The notes beneath the pieces are model-generated. The model made no database searches and was not told the DNA's origin. It was given only the letters and a program-made list of their open reading frames with translations. The translations under genes were made by a program, and so were the position numbers. This document shows, piece after piece, positions 1-5,600 of a stretch of 7,181 nucleotides of DNA; position 1 is the stretch's first letter; each line of letters starts with the position of its first letter. The stretch is from Oscillospiraceae bacterium (GTDB taxonomy: Bacteria > Bacillota > Clostridia > Oscillospirales > Oscillospiraceae): contig JAFZQQ010000444.1 of assembly GCA_017620315.1 (NCBI GenBank), positions 1-7,181 on the forward strand, in the 5' to 3' direction.

Positions 1-1061
1 AACCCGTTGCCCGCGCACACCGCAAGGAAACCGTACGGCTTGCGCTCCTCGGGCTCGCAGGGAAGCGGAGAGGCAAGGCTGCCGCAGCCTTCATCCTCCT
101 CAAGCTCGTCGGCGGAGACGGTCTTGCGTCCGGCTGCCATGTCCTCCTGCTGGATACGCATGTTCTCGATCTTCGCGACTTCAAGCGTTCCGTACTGCTG
201 CGCGGCGTTGAGCGCGTCGCCCGGGGTATCGGTGTGAACGTGGACCTTGAACATATCGTCGCCCTCGCTGACAACGATACTGTCGCCGATGGAGTCGAGA
301 TACTCACGGAAGGGCGCGAGATCGCACTGCTTTGTCTTGCGCACGATGAACACGGTGTCGAAGGTGAAGGTGATATCCTCGTCGCCCAGCTCGGCAAAGT
401 CTGCCTTGTCCCGCGTCTCAACGGCAGCGTCCTGCTCCGGAAGGCGCTCGCCGCGAAGGCCGGAGAGCATGCCGCCGAGTATGATGAGATAACCCTTGCC
501 GCCCGCGTCGACGACTCCGGCGCGCTTGAGCACGGGGTTCATGTTAACGGTCTCACGCAGGGTCGCCTCGCCCTGGCGGATAGCGGCCTCGAGGATATGC
601 TCCACGCTGTTGCATTCGCCCGCGGCACGCATGGCCGCGTCGGAGGCAAGACGTGAAACGGTGAGTATCGTGCCCTCGGCGGGCTTCATCACCGCGCTGT
701 ATGCCGCGGCGACGCCCTCCTGCATCGCGCTTGCGAGCGTAATGCCGTCGGCGGTGACAAGCCCCTTGAGGCTTTTGGCAATGCCGCGGAAGAGCAGCGA
801 GAGGATCACGCCGGAATTGCCCCTCGCGCCGCGCAACATTGCGTTGGCGGCAATGCCCGCGACCTCGTCGACGGACTTGGGCTCGGCCTTTTGAAGCTCG
901 GCGGCGGCCGTCTGTATGGTGAGGCTCATGTTCGTCCCCGTATCGCCGTCTGGCACGGGGAAAACGTTAAGATCATTTATGCTCTGCTTCGCAGCCGTTA
1001 CGGACGCCGCGCCGAAGAGCAGCATATCCCTGAACTGGGCTGCGTTTATGGTATCCTGCAT
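1..1061 (-). CDS. yloV: YloV/FakA-like DAK2-domain protein (partial, C-terminus off the left edge)
   Basis: Translating the minus strand from ATG at 1061 gives 353 codons with no stop before the window edge. Residues 33-45 carry the DhaL/DAK2 nucleotide-binding signature NVFPVPDGDTGTN, with Mg-binding candidates D38 and D40. Further family blocks are ARGNSGVILS (79-88), AGVVDAGGKG (181-190) and HVHTDTPG (274-281). The C-terminal FakA domain begins about residue 343 (YGFLAVCAGNG) and is cut. In Gram-positives FakA phosphorylates fatty acids delivered by FakB so they can enter phospholipid synthesis; that role is inferred from family. AGGAGG at 1073-1078 precedes the ATG by 11 nt, a slightly long spacing, and overlaps the stop of the upstream Asp23 gene, so the two are probably co-transcribed and coupled. 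Odd point: the usual YCTEF block of the middle domain reads FDTVF (234-238), without the cysteine. Family assignment is secure; the substrate is not shown. Confidence 0.93.
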   Translation of the reverse strand, partial: MQDTINAAQFRDMLLFGAASVTAAKQSINDLNVFPVPDGDTGTNMSLTIQTAAAELQKAEPKSVDEVAGIAANAMLRGARGNSGVILSLLFRGIAKSLKGLVTADGITLASAMQEGVAAAYSAVMKPAEGTILTVSRLASDAAMRAAGECNSVEHILEAAIRQGEATLRETVNMNPVLKRAGVVDAGGKGYLIILGGMLSGLRGERLPEQDAAVETRDKADFAELGDEDITFTFDTVFIVRKTKQCDLAPFREYLDSIGDSIVVSEGDDMFKVHVHTDTPGDALNAAQQYGTLEVAKIENMRIQQEDMAAGRKTVSADELEEDEGCGSLASPLPCEPEERKPYGFLAVCAGNG

Positions 1062-1076
1062 GGGACAAGGTTCCTC

Positions 1077-1427
1077 CTACATCGTAATGCTGTCGACGCA
1101 GACGTCAACGCTGCGAATGCGGGCGCCGGTATTCTTGCTGACAAGATAGCGCACCTGCGAAATGATCTCGCGTGAAATGGCGACCATGTTTACGCCGTGC
1201 TCGACGATGATGTGCAGCTCGATGGAAATGTCTCCCTCGTCGTGCTGGGTTATATGGACGCCCTTGCTCATCGCTTCGCCGCGAAGCAGATGGACGATGC
1301 CGTCGGTCATGGATCGGTATGCCATGCCCTTGACGCCGTAGCAGCTGGTCGCGGCGGCGCCGGTGATGTTGGAGAGCACCGCGTCGCTGATTAGTATCTC
1401 GCCCTTGTCGGTTTGGAGCTTGAACAT
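1077..1427 (-). CDS. yloU: Asp23/Gls24 family envelope stress-response protein (YloU-like)
   Basis: The protein has 116 residues from ATG at 1427. The frame stays open upstream to 1475, but the ATG at 1427 has AAAGGAG about 8 nt ahead, and the sequence from there (MFKLQTDKGEILISDAVL) matches how this family begins. Visible features are the N-terminal 'G.I.IS..VL..I...AA' block, the conserved GVKGMAYR segment (31-38), and the later beta-rich segment with I.IELHIIVEHGVN (about 67-80) and a C-terminal 'VDVCVDSI' strand. No signal peptide or membrane segment is visible. Asp23 proteins are small, abundant and linked to alkaline shock or cell envelope homeostasis; the exact role of YloU is unknown. 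It lies 15 nt upstream of yloV on the same strand, the standard Gram-positive pairing, and is driven by the strong minus-strand promoter at 1483-1511. Confidence 0.93.
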   Translation of the reverse strand: MFKLQTDKGEILISDAVLSNITGAAATSCYGVKGMAYRSMTDGIVHLLRGEAMSKGVHITQHDEGDISIELHIIVEHGVNMVAISREIISQVRYLVSKNTGARIRSVDVCVDSITM

Positions 1428-1482
1428 ATAGGGTCTCCTTTCGCCAATGTCCTTTTCCGTATTAGCTGTATACAATTAAATA

Positions 1483-1511
1483 ATTATAATACGTCTTCCG
1501 TAAAATAACAA
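1483..1511 (-). promoter_or_regulatory. Sigma-A type promoter for yloU-yloV
   Basis: Read on the minus strand, TTGTTA (1511-1506) is separated by exactly 17 nt from a perfect TATAAT (1488-1483). The predicted transcription start is near 1476, giving a 5' leader of about 48 nt before the yloU ATG. The AT-rich surroundings stand out from the GC-rich genes on both sides. Confidence 0.8.
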
Positions 1512-1538
1512 TAGTGACAGTTGACTAAAAACTGGGTA

Positions 1539-1567
1539 TTGCAAAACGCGAAAGTTTCTCGTAAGAT
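1539..1567 (+). promoter_or_regulatory. Candidate promoter for the rsmD-coaD operon
   Basis: TTGCAA (1539-1544), a 17-nt spacer, then TAAGAT (1562-1567); each hexamer matches consensus at 4 of 6 positions. A start near 1574 would leave a leader of about 75 nt before rsmD. The TTGACT at 1521-1526 is a better -35 by itself but has no acceptable -10 at 16-18 nt. This is the best plus-strand candidate in the divergent spacer, weaker than the opposing one. Confidence 0.4.
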
Positions 1568-1637
1568 AAAACAAGGTATATGATTTCGACGCGGTTTGCC
1601 AAATGCGGCCGCAGCGAGGGAAACACAGACGAGAGGG

Positions 1638-1642
1638 GGAGG
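1638..1642 (+). promoter_or_regulatory. Ribosome binding site that fixes the rsmD TTG start
   Basis: GGAGG, inside a longer GGGGGAGG (1635-1642), lies 6 nt before TTG at 1649. The in-frame ATG at 1580 has only a weak AAGG 3 nt ahead and would add 23 residues that do not look like RsmD. The site therefore supports the TTG. Confidence 0.8.
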
Positions 1643-1648
1643 ACCGGC

Positions 1649-2206
1649 TTGCGTGTTATCACCGGAACGGCCAGAGGCAGACGATTGGGCGAGCTGAAGG
1701 GCATGGAGACGCGCCCAACCGCGGGAAAAGTCAAGGAGGGCATATTCAGCGCGCTTCAGTTTGACATTGAGGGACGGCGCGTGCTGGATCTCTTTGCGGG
1801 CACCGGGCAGATGGGCATAGAGGCGCTTTCGCGCGGGGCGGAGTCCTGCGTGTTCGTTGACCGCAGGGCCGACGCCGTCAAGCTGGTCAGGGAAAACCTG
1901 GAGGTTTGCGACCTGACGGACAGGGCTCAGGTCTTTTGCGCCGACGCGATGGGCTTTCTTGCCTCAAATCGTGCGAGGTTCGACCTTGTTTTTCTGGATC
2001 CGCCCTATGCCGACGACATCCTTGAACGCTCGATGGAGCATATCGTAAAGTTTGACATTCTTGCTCCGGGTGGTATAATCGTAGCCGAGTGCCCCGCAGA
2101 AAAAACGATTCCCGCGCCGGGCGAGCCCTGCGGATTATATCGCGAGTACCGCTATGGCAAGATAAAGGTCACGGTCTTCCGCCGCGACGAAAAGGAGCAA
2201 ATATGA
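1649..2206 (+). CDS. rsmD: 16S rRNA (guanine(966)-N(2))-methyltransferase RsmD
   Basis: The protein has 185 residues from a TTG start, close to the usual RsmD length of about 180-200. It starts MRVITGTARGRRL, the family's characteristic N-terminus, which together with the GGAGG site chooses TTG over the upstream ATG at 1580. TRPTAGKVKEGIFSAL (21-36) is the family block before the Rossmann fold. Motif I for S-adenosylmethionine binding is DLFAGTGQMG (47-56). The catalytic DPPY motif of N2-guanine/N6-adenine methyltransferases is at 117-120, in FLDPPYA. It should transfer a methyl group from SAM to N2 of G966 of 16S rRNA (E. coli numbering) during 30S assembly. It is the first gene of an operon and its TGA overlaps the coaD ATG (ATGA at 2203-2206), suggesting translational coupling. 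No key residue appears missing. Confidence 0.96.
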   Translation: MRVITGTARGRRLGELKGMETRPTAGKVKEGIFSALQFDIEGRRVLDLFAGTGQMGIEALSRGAESCVFVDRRADAVKLVRENLEVCDLTDRAQVFCADAMGFLASNRARFDLVFLDPPYADDILERSMEHIVKFDILAPGGIIVAECPAEKTIPAPGEPCGLYREYRYGKIKVTVFRRDEKEQI

Positions 2207-2691
2207 AAACAGCGGTTTATCCCGGCAGCTTCGACCCCGTCACGCTTGGGCATCTGGACGTCCTTTCCCGCGCCGCTGCACTTTTTGACAGGGTCTTCGT
2301 CTGCGTTATGATGAACGCGGGAAAGAATCCCATGTTTACCGCACAGCAGAGATTCGAGATGCTCTGCGCCGCAACGAACGGACTTGAAAACGTCACCGCG
2401 GAGCTCTGGACGGGGCTGCTTGCGGACTATGCCCGAAGCAGGGACGCGCGCTGGCTCGTCAAGGGCGTGCGCAGCGCGACAGACTTTGACGACGAGTTTT
2501 CGATGGCGCAGATCAACCGCGCGCTCGACGGAGAGCTTGACACGGTGCTCATCCCATCAAGAGCAGGGCTGATGCATATCAGCTCGACGATGGCACGCGA
2601 AATGATTAAATACTCTCAGCCGCTGGAGCTTTGCATGCCGCAGGCGGCTATCCAACTTATGAAAGGGTGGAACAGTGATGGCAAATCGTGA
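2203..2691 (+). CDS. coaD: Phosphopantetheine adenylyltransferase CoaD (PPAT)
   Basis: The protein has 162 residues, matching the family (about 160). CoaD makes dephospho-CoA and pyrophosphate from 4'-phosphopantetheine and ATP, the penultimate step of coenzyme A synthesis, in the cytoplasm. The nucleotidyltransferase signature is YPGSFDPVTLGHLDV (6-20), with the catalytic T/HxGH-type histidine at H17. Other expected positions are present: K41 (GKNPMF), the VKGVRSATDF loop (86-95) with R90, FSMAQINRAL (99-108) and the ISST motif (126-129). K87 stands where many homologues have R, a known natural variant. AAGGAG at 2192-2197 sits 5 nt before the ATG. The gene overlaps rsmD by 4 nt and the following gene by 14 nt. 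The rsmD-coaD pairing is typical of Gram-positives. Confidence 0.97.
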   Translation: MKTAVYPGSFDPVTLGHLDVLSRAAALFDRVFVCVMMNAGKNPMFTAQQRFEMLCAATNGLENVTAELWTGLLADYARSRDARWLVKGVRSATDFDDEFSMAQINRALDGELDTVLIPSRAGLMHISSTMAREMIKYSQPLELCMPQAAIQLMKGWNSDGKS

Positions 2692-3214
2692 CGTCATGAC
2701 TCTGATTGATATGCTGTATGAAATGGTGAACGACGCGAAGAACGTCCCGCTGAGCGGAGACAAATGTATCATCGAACGCGAGACCGCGCTCGACCTGCTC
2801 GACGAGATTCGCGCCGGACTTCCGGCCGAGCTCAAGCGTGCGCAGGATCTGATCAGCGCCAAGGAAGATTATGTAAACTCCGCGAAGCGGGAAGTCGGAA
2901 GAATGATGCAGCAGGCGGAGAGCGACGCGAAAAACAAGGTCGCCGACAGCGAAGTGCTTATCGCTGCCAGAGCACGCGGGCATGAGATCATCCAGCGCGC
3001 GGAAGACCGCTCAAACGAGATATACCGCGTGGTAAACGAGTACACAGAGGACGCGCTGCGACGCACGGAAGAGGCGATACAGGCGGCTTTGGACGAGGTG
3101 AAGGACAGCCGGGTCAAGTTCCGCGCAGCCTCTCTCGCGCGCCGTCAAAAGGATCGCGAGGATCTGACAAGATCTGCACGGGGAGATGGCAAAAAACAGG
3201 GAGAAAATTTGTAA
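2678..3214 (+). CDS. Coiled-coil protein, 'V-type ATPase subunit H/E-like' family found next to coaD in Clostridia
   Basis: The protein has 178 residues, is soluble, and has no signal peptide or membrane segment. A conserved N-terminal part (about 6-50: LIDMLYEMV, VPLSGDKCIIERETALDLLDEIR, LPAEL) is followed by a long charged helix (about 52-145) with heptad-like spacing and many A/E/K/R residues, as in peripheral-stalk subunits of rotary ATPases and in DivIVA-like proteins. The last 30 residues are polar and basic and probably disordered. Proteins of this shape are often named 'ATPase' after coaD, but no other ATPase subunit gene is here, so the name reflects coiled-coil resemblance and function is unknown. 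I chose ATG 2678 over GTG 2675 because the GGGTGG ribosome site ends 7 nt before the ATG. It overlaps the coaD end by 14 nt and is the last gene before the terminator. Confidence 0.85.
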   Translation: MANRDVMTLIDMLYEMVNDAKNVPLSGDKCIIERETALDLLDEIRAGLPAELKRAQDLISAKEDYVNSAKREVGRMMQQAESDAKNKVADSEVLIAARARGHEIIQRAEDRSNEIYRVVNEYTEDALRRTEEAIQAALDEVKDSRVKFRAASLARRQKDREDLTRSARGDGKKQGENL

Positions 3215-3261
3215 GAATTAACCAAAACCAAACACTGCACCCAGATTTGGGGTAATAATAT

Positions 3262-3298
3262 GCGCCTCGCCACCAAATATTGTGGCGGGGCGCCTTTT
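3262..3298 (+). terminator. Rho-independent terminator ending the rsmD-coaD operon
   Basis: GCGCCTCGCCAC (3262-3273) pairs with GTGGCGGGGCGC (3282-3293) in a 12-bp stem with one G-T wobble and an 8-nt AT-rich loop. CC/TTTT follows directly (T run 3295-3298). It lies 48 nt after the stop of the coiled-coil gene and upstream of the mraZ promoter, so it separates the two operons. Confidence 0.85.
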
Positions 3299-3367
3299 CT
3301 GCGAAAAATTAAGAACAGACGTTTGAACATACTCAAAGTGTGACAAAAATCGCATTTATTTTTTTCC

Positions 3368-3396
3368 TTGATTTTTCTGTCAACCTAAATTATACT
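3368..3396 (+). promoter_or_regulatory. Promoter of the mraZ (dcw) operon
   Basis: TTGATT (3368-3373), exactly 17 nt, then TATACT (3391-3396, 5 of 6 to consensus). The tract is AT-rich with a T run just upstream. The predicted start is around 3403, at the edge of the GTGG repeats, the arrangement expected for repression by MraZ. Confidence 0.8.
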
Positions 3397-3404
3397 TCAA
3401 GATG

Positions 3405-3438
3405 GTGGTGGGAAGTGGTGAATTTTCCCATAAAGTGG
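3405..3438 (+). promoter_or_regulatory. MraZ operator: GTGG direct repeats at 10-nt phase
   Basis: GTGG occurs at 3405-3408, 3415-3418 and 3435-3438, spaced 10 and 20 nt. The slot at 3425 in the same phase reads TTCC instead. The repeats begin within a few nt of the predicted transcription start. MraZ is known to bind short G-rich direct repeats at about one-turn spacing in front of its own operon and to repress it, so this is most likely the autoregulatory site. Binding itself is inferred. Confidence 0.75.
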
Positions 3439-3574
3439 AGCGCCGCTTCAGGACCAACCCAGTTTATGCCCGCTGCACACGCGGCGGACGTGTTTTGAAA
3501 GAGAGTGGAGCCGGGCCTGTCTCCTCGAAAAAAGGGGGGACGGGGGCTTTGCCCTCGGTTTGGCCTTTTCGGAA

Positions 3575-3580
3575 GGGGGG
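3575..3580 (+). promoter_or_regulatory. Ribosome binding site deciding the mraZ GTG start
   Basis: GGGGGG, preceded by GGAA, ends 6 nt before GTG at 3587. No ATG near this point gives an MraZ-like N-terminus, whereas GTG gives MIGQYQHNIDAKGR. The G run is a less usual site than the AGGAG forms elsewhere in the window. Confidence 0.65.
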
Positions 3581-3586
3581 ACAGCC

Positions 3587-4009
3587 GTGATCGGTCAGTA
3601 TCAACACAATATCGACGCGAAGGGGCGGCTGTTTATTCCCGCAAAGCTGCGCGAGGAGTTGGGGGATACGTTCTATGTGACGATCTCACTGACGGATCGC
3701 TGCCTCACGATCTATTCGGATCAAAGCTGGCAGAAGCTGACCGAAAAATTTGACAATCTTCCGTATACGGATGCGAGAAAGGCCGCTCGTCTGATTTTCG
3801 CGAATACCACAAAATGCGAACCGGACGGACAGGGACGCATACTCCTGCCGCAGAAGCTGCGCGATTACGCGGGACTTAAAAAGGACGTCGTGGTCGCGGG
3901 CGTGTCCGCGATGGTGGAGATATGGGACGCGGAGAAGTGGACGGCGATGGAGAACGCCGACATGGAAAGCGACGATCTGTTCTCGCTCGCCCAGGCGCTG
4001 CGCATTTGA
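3587..4009 (+). CDS. mraZ: Transcriptional regulator MraZ
   Basis: The protein has 140 residues from GTG, next to a family norm of about 140-150. The frame is open to 3560, but those 9 residues are unlike MraZ and the GGGGGG site points to the GTG. Two AbrB-like/SpoVT domains are visible, each with the DxxxR signature: DAKGRLFIPAKLREELG (10-26) and DGQGRILLPQKLRDYAGL (80-97). The end is acidic (about 122-130) and then hydrophobic. MraZ forms a ring-shaped oligomer and binds direct repeats in front of its operon, usually repressing the dcw genes including its own; the GTGG repeats at 3405-3438 are the likely target. It is the first gene of the dcw operon, with one base between its TGA and the rsmH ATG. 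Family assignment is very secure; the direction of regulation is by homology. Confidence 0.97.
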   Translation: MIGQYQHNIDAKGRLFIPAKLREELGDTFYVTISLTDRCLTIYSDQSWQKLTEKFDNLPYTDARKAARLIFANTTKCEPDGQGRILLPQKLRDYAGLKKDVVVAGVSAMVEIWDAEKWTAMENADMESDDLFSLAQALRI

Positions 4010-4010
4010 T

Positions 4011-4949
4011 ATGGATGCTGACTTCGGACACAGAAGCGTTCTGCTTGACGAGTGCATAAGCGCGCTTGAGATCAAACCGGACGGGATATACGTCGACGGC
4101 ACGCTCGGCAGGGCGGGCCATTCGTCCGAGATCGTGCGCCGATTGACGACCGGAAGGCTCATAGCGCTCGACCGCGACGAGACCGCGCTTGACGCGGCGC
4201 GGGAGAGACTGAGGGAGCATCTGGATCGCGTGACGCTTGTGCACAGCAATTTCAGCCGCCTCGGCGAGGTGCTCGACGGACTTGGGATCGCGGGTGCAGA
4301 TGGGATGCTGTTTGACCTGGGAGTATCTTCCCCGCAGCTTGACGACGCTGAGAGAGGCTTTTCTTACAGACAGGACGCTCCGCTGGATATGCGTATGGAT
4401 CGCAGCGCGCCGCTGACAGCGAGAGAGTTTGTGAACGGCGCGCCTTATGAGGAGCTTCGGCGTATCCTGTTTGAGTACGGAGAGGAACGATACGCTCCGC
4501 AGATAGCAAAGGCTATATGCGTAAGGCGCGAAGCATCGCCGATCGAGACGACGCTGGAGCTCGCTGAGCTTATCCGCGAGGCCATGCCCGCAAAGGCGCT
4601 GCGGGAAAAGCAGCATCCGGCAAAGCGAAGCTTTCAGGCGATACGCATTGCCGTGAACGGCGAGCTGGACGAGCTGCCGCCGATGCTCGACGCGGCGCAG
4701 GAACACCTTAACCCCGGCGGAAGGCTTGCGGTGATAACCTTTCATTCGCTGGAAGACCGCATAGTCAAGCAAAAGCTGAAAGAGCTTTCGACCGGATGTA
4801 TATGTCCGCCGGAGTTCCCCGTTTGTGTGTGCGGGAGGACTCCGAAGCTGAAGCTCGTGACCCGCAAGCCGATATTGCCGGGCGAAAGCGAGCTGAACGA
4901 GAATCCCCGCGCGCGCAGCGCCAAGCTGCGCGTCGCCGAAAAATGTTGA
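4011..4949 (+). CDS. rsmH: 16S rRNA (cytosine(1402)-N(4))-methyltransferase RsmH
   Basis: The protein has 312 residues, typical for RsmH (MraW). It uses SAM to methylate N4 of C1402 in the 16S rRNA decoding centre. Visible motifs in order are FGHRSVLLDE (5-14), the SAM-binding YVDGTLGRAGHSSEI (27-41), ALDRDETAL (52-60), FDLGVSSPQLDDAERGFSYR (101-120), PLDMRMD (124-130), KRSFQAIRIAVNGEL (205-219), NPGGRLAVITFHSLEDRIVK (234-253), and the C-terminal NPRARSAKLR (298-307). Four cysteines at 263, 265, 272 and 274 (CIC...CVCG) form the metal-ribbon-like patch common in Gram-positive RsmH. No strong ribosome site precedes the ATG (only AGGCG near 3993), and the gap to mraZ is 1 nt, so it is probably translated by coupling. 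The membership of rsmH in dcw clusters is long known though its link to division is unclear. Confidence 0.97.
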   Translation: MDADFGHRSVLLDECISALEIKPDGIYVDGTLGRAGHSSEIVRRLTTGRLIALDRDETALDAARERLREHLDRVTLVHSNFSRLGEVLDGLGIAGADGMLFDLGVSSPQLDDAERGFSYRQDAPLDMRMDRSAPLTAREFVNGAPYEELRRILFEYGEERYAPQIAKAICVRREASPIETTLELAELIREAMPAKALREKQHPAKRSFQAIRIAVNGELDELPPMLDAAQEHLNPGGRLAVITFHSLEDRIVKQKLKELSTGCICPPEFPVCVCGRTPKLKLVTRKPILPGESELNENPRARSAKLRVAEKC

Positions 4950-4976
4950 GTTACCCGCAGGAGAGGAGAGAAACGC

Positions 4977-5555
4977 ATGTCAAGTCGTCCCGCAAGACAG
5001 ATGAACAGAAACAACCACTACGTTTCGGGCAACCTCGCGTATGATTATGATTATCTGGAACGCGAACGGCAGCAAAGGTCGGAGAGGGAACGACAGGAAT
5101 ACATACGGCCGCATGAAGGCGAGCCTGCGCCGCGCAAACAGCCGCAAAAAAGGAGCGTGGCGCGTCCAAAGCACCGCGAGCGCATTCACGTTTCTCCGAT
5201 GGCGGTCCTCGGCTTTGCGGCGATCGCGGTCATGCTTGTGGCGCTGCTGACAAGCTATGCGGAGCTGACCGCCATATCGCACGACGTCGTGACGATGCAG
5301 CGGGAGCTTTCAACGCTTGAGGACGAGCATGTACAGCTTTTAAGCCGCTATGAGCGCACCTTTGACCTTGCGGCGATCAAAAACGCGGCTGAAGCCGCGG
5401 GAATGGCAAAACCGAGCTCATCTCAGATCTATTACGTGGATCTCTCGGCGCCGGACAGTGTAGTCCTTTACCAGCGCGCGGAAACAAACGTGCTGGGCCG
5501 GGCGCTCGCGTTTGTCGGAAACGACTTTTCGGCGCTTGTGGAATATTTCAAATAA
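4977..5555 (+). CDS. ftsL: FtsL-type cell division protein (single-pass membrane, coiled coil)
   Basis: The protein has 192 residues. A charged cytoplasmic tail of about 72 residues, rich in Arg, Glu and Tyr, precedes one hydrophobic segment (about 74-93, VSPMAVLGFAAIAVMLVALL). An extracytoplasmic coiled-coil stretch (about 94-125) and a region with AAIKNAAEAAGMAKP (132-146) ending in QIYYVDL (150-156) follow; that 'A...GM..P...Q..Y' pattern is the FtsL/DivIC septum family signature. FtsL joins DivIB and DivIC in the complex that recruits and activates FtsW and the class B PBP. GAGGAG at 4963-4968, 8 nt before the ATG, supports this start. It lies 27 nt after rsmH and 69 nt before the PBP gene, the standard place for ftsL. 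It is longer than typical Gram-positive FtsL (about 120), with both a long tail and about 36 extra residues after YYVDL. Sequence similarity is low in this family, so the name rests on topology plus position. Confidence 0.85.
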   Translation: MSSRPARQMNRNNHYVSGNLAYDYDYLERERQQRSERERQEYIRPHEGEPAPRKQPQKRSVARPKHRERIHVSPMAVLGFAAIAVMLVALLTSYAELTAISHDVVTMQRELSTLEDEHVQLLSRYERTFDLAAIKNAAEAAGMAKPSSSQIYYVDLSAPDSVVLYQRAETNVLGRALAFVGNDFSALVEYFK

Positions 5556-5565
5556 GCTATGCTAT

Positions 5566-5600
5566 ACATAAGGAGTGAGGAACATCCTTGCTCCTTATGT
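5566..5600 (+). repeat. Perfect-looking 16-bp hairpin between ftsL and the PBP gene
   Basis: ACATAAGGAG (5566-5575) pairs perfectly with CTCCTTATGT (5591-5600). The pairing continues inward through two G-T wobbles and GGA/TCC to a 3-nt ACA loop, 16 bp in all. It starts 10 nt after the ftsL stop. CCCG follows rather than a T run, so it is not a standard terminator. The right arm's CTCCTT is also complementary to the PBP ribosome site AAGGAG (5611-5616). It could be an mRNA-stability or processing stem, a translation control element, or a small palindromic repeat. Confidence 0.75.

Larger units (their letters stand above)
3403..3586 (+). other. Long G-rich untranslated leader of mraZ with alternative pairings
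   Basis: From the predicted start to the mraZ GTG there are about 184 nt with no credible gene. The leader contains a direct repeat AAGGGGGGAC at 3532-3541 and 3573-3582, the second copy supplying the mraZ ribosome site. CTGTCTCCTC (3517-3526) can pair with either copy: 11 bp for 3516-3526 with 3534-3544 (loop GAAAAAA), or 10 bp for 3517-3526 with 3575-3584, which would hide the ribosome site. A further small hairpin is possible at 3542-3556 (loop TTT). The pairings are read directly; any regulatory effect is inference. Confidence 0.45.

Noticed and set aside
234..1175. Several plus-strand ORFs opposite yloV and yloU
   Set aside because: The minus-strand frame gives clear family motifs throughout; the plus-strand readings carry no domain and lack ribosome sites.
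1580..1648. Upstream ATG extension of rsmD by 23 residues
   Set aside because: The extension is not RsmD-like and has a poor ribosome site, while TTG at 1649 has GGAGG at 6 nt and gives the family N-terminus.
3322..3337. Inverted repeat TTTGA-N6-TCAAA upstream of the mraZ promoter as an activator site
   Set aside because: Five-base arms in AT-rich DNA are expected by chance and the position is far from the promoter core.
3534..3580. RNA G-quadruplex in the mraZ leader
   Set aside because: Only three runs of three or more G (3534-3539, 3542-3546, 3575-3580) with a long loop; a stable three-tier quadruplex is unlikely and duplex pairing explains the G runs better.
3402..3590. 62-codon ORF across the mraZ operator and leader, whose TGA overlaps the mraZ GTG
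   Set aside because: It starts at the predicted transcription start with no ribosome site, runs through the GTGG operator, and has low-complexity composition. The GTGA overlap with mraZ is curious but most likely chance.
3876..4772. 298-codon minus-strand ORF opposite mraZ and rsmH
   Set aside because: It is a shadow of the GC-rich coding frame: no start signal, no recognisable domain, Arg/Ser/Pro-rich composition, and fully overlapped by two confident genes.
5560..5568. Extended -10-like TGCTATACA before the PBP gene
   Set aside because: No -35 at suitable spacing, and the start would fall within the hairpin; co-transcription from the mraZ promoter is simpler.
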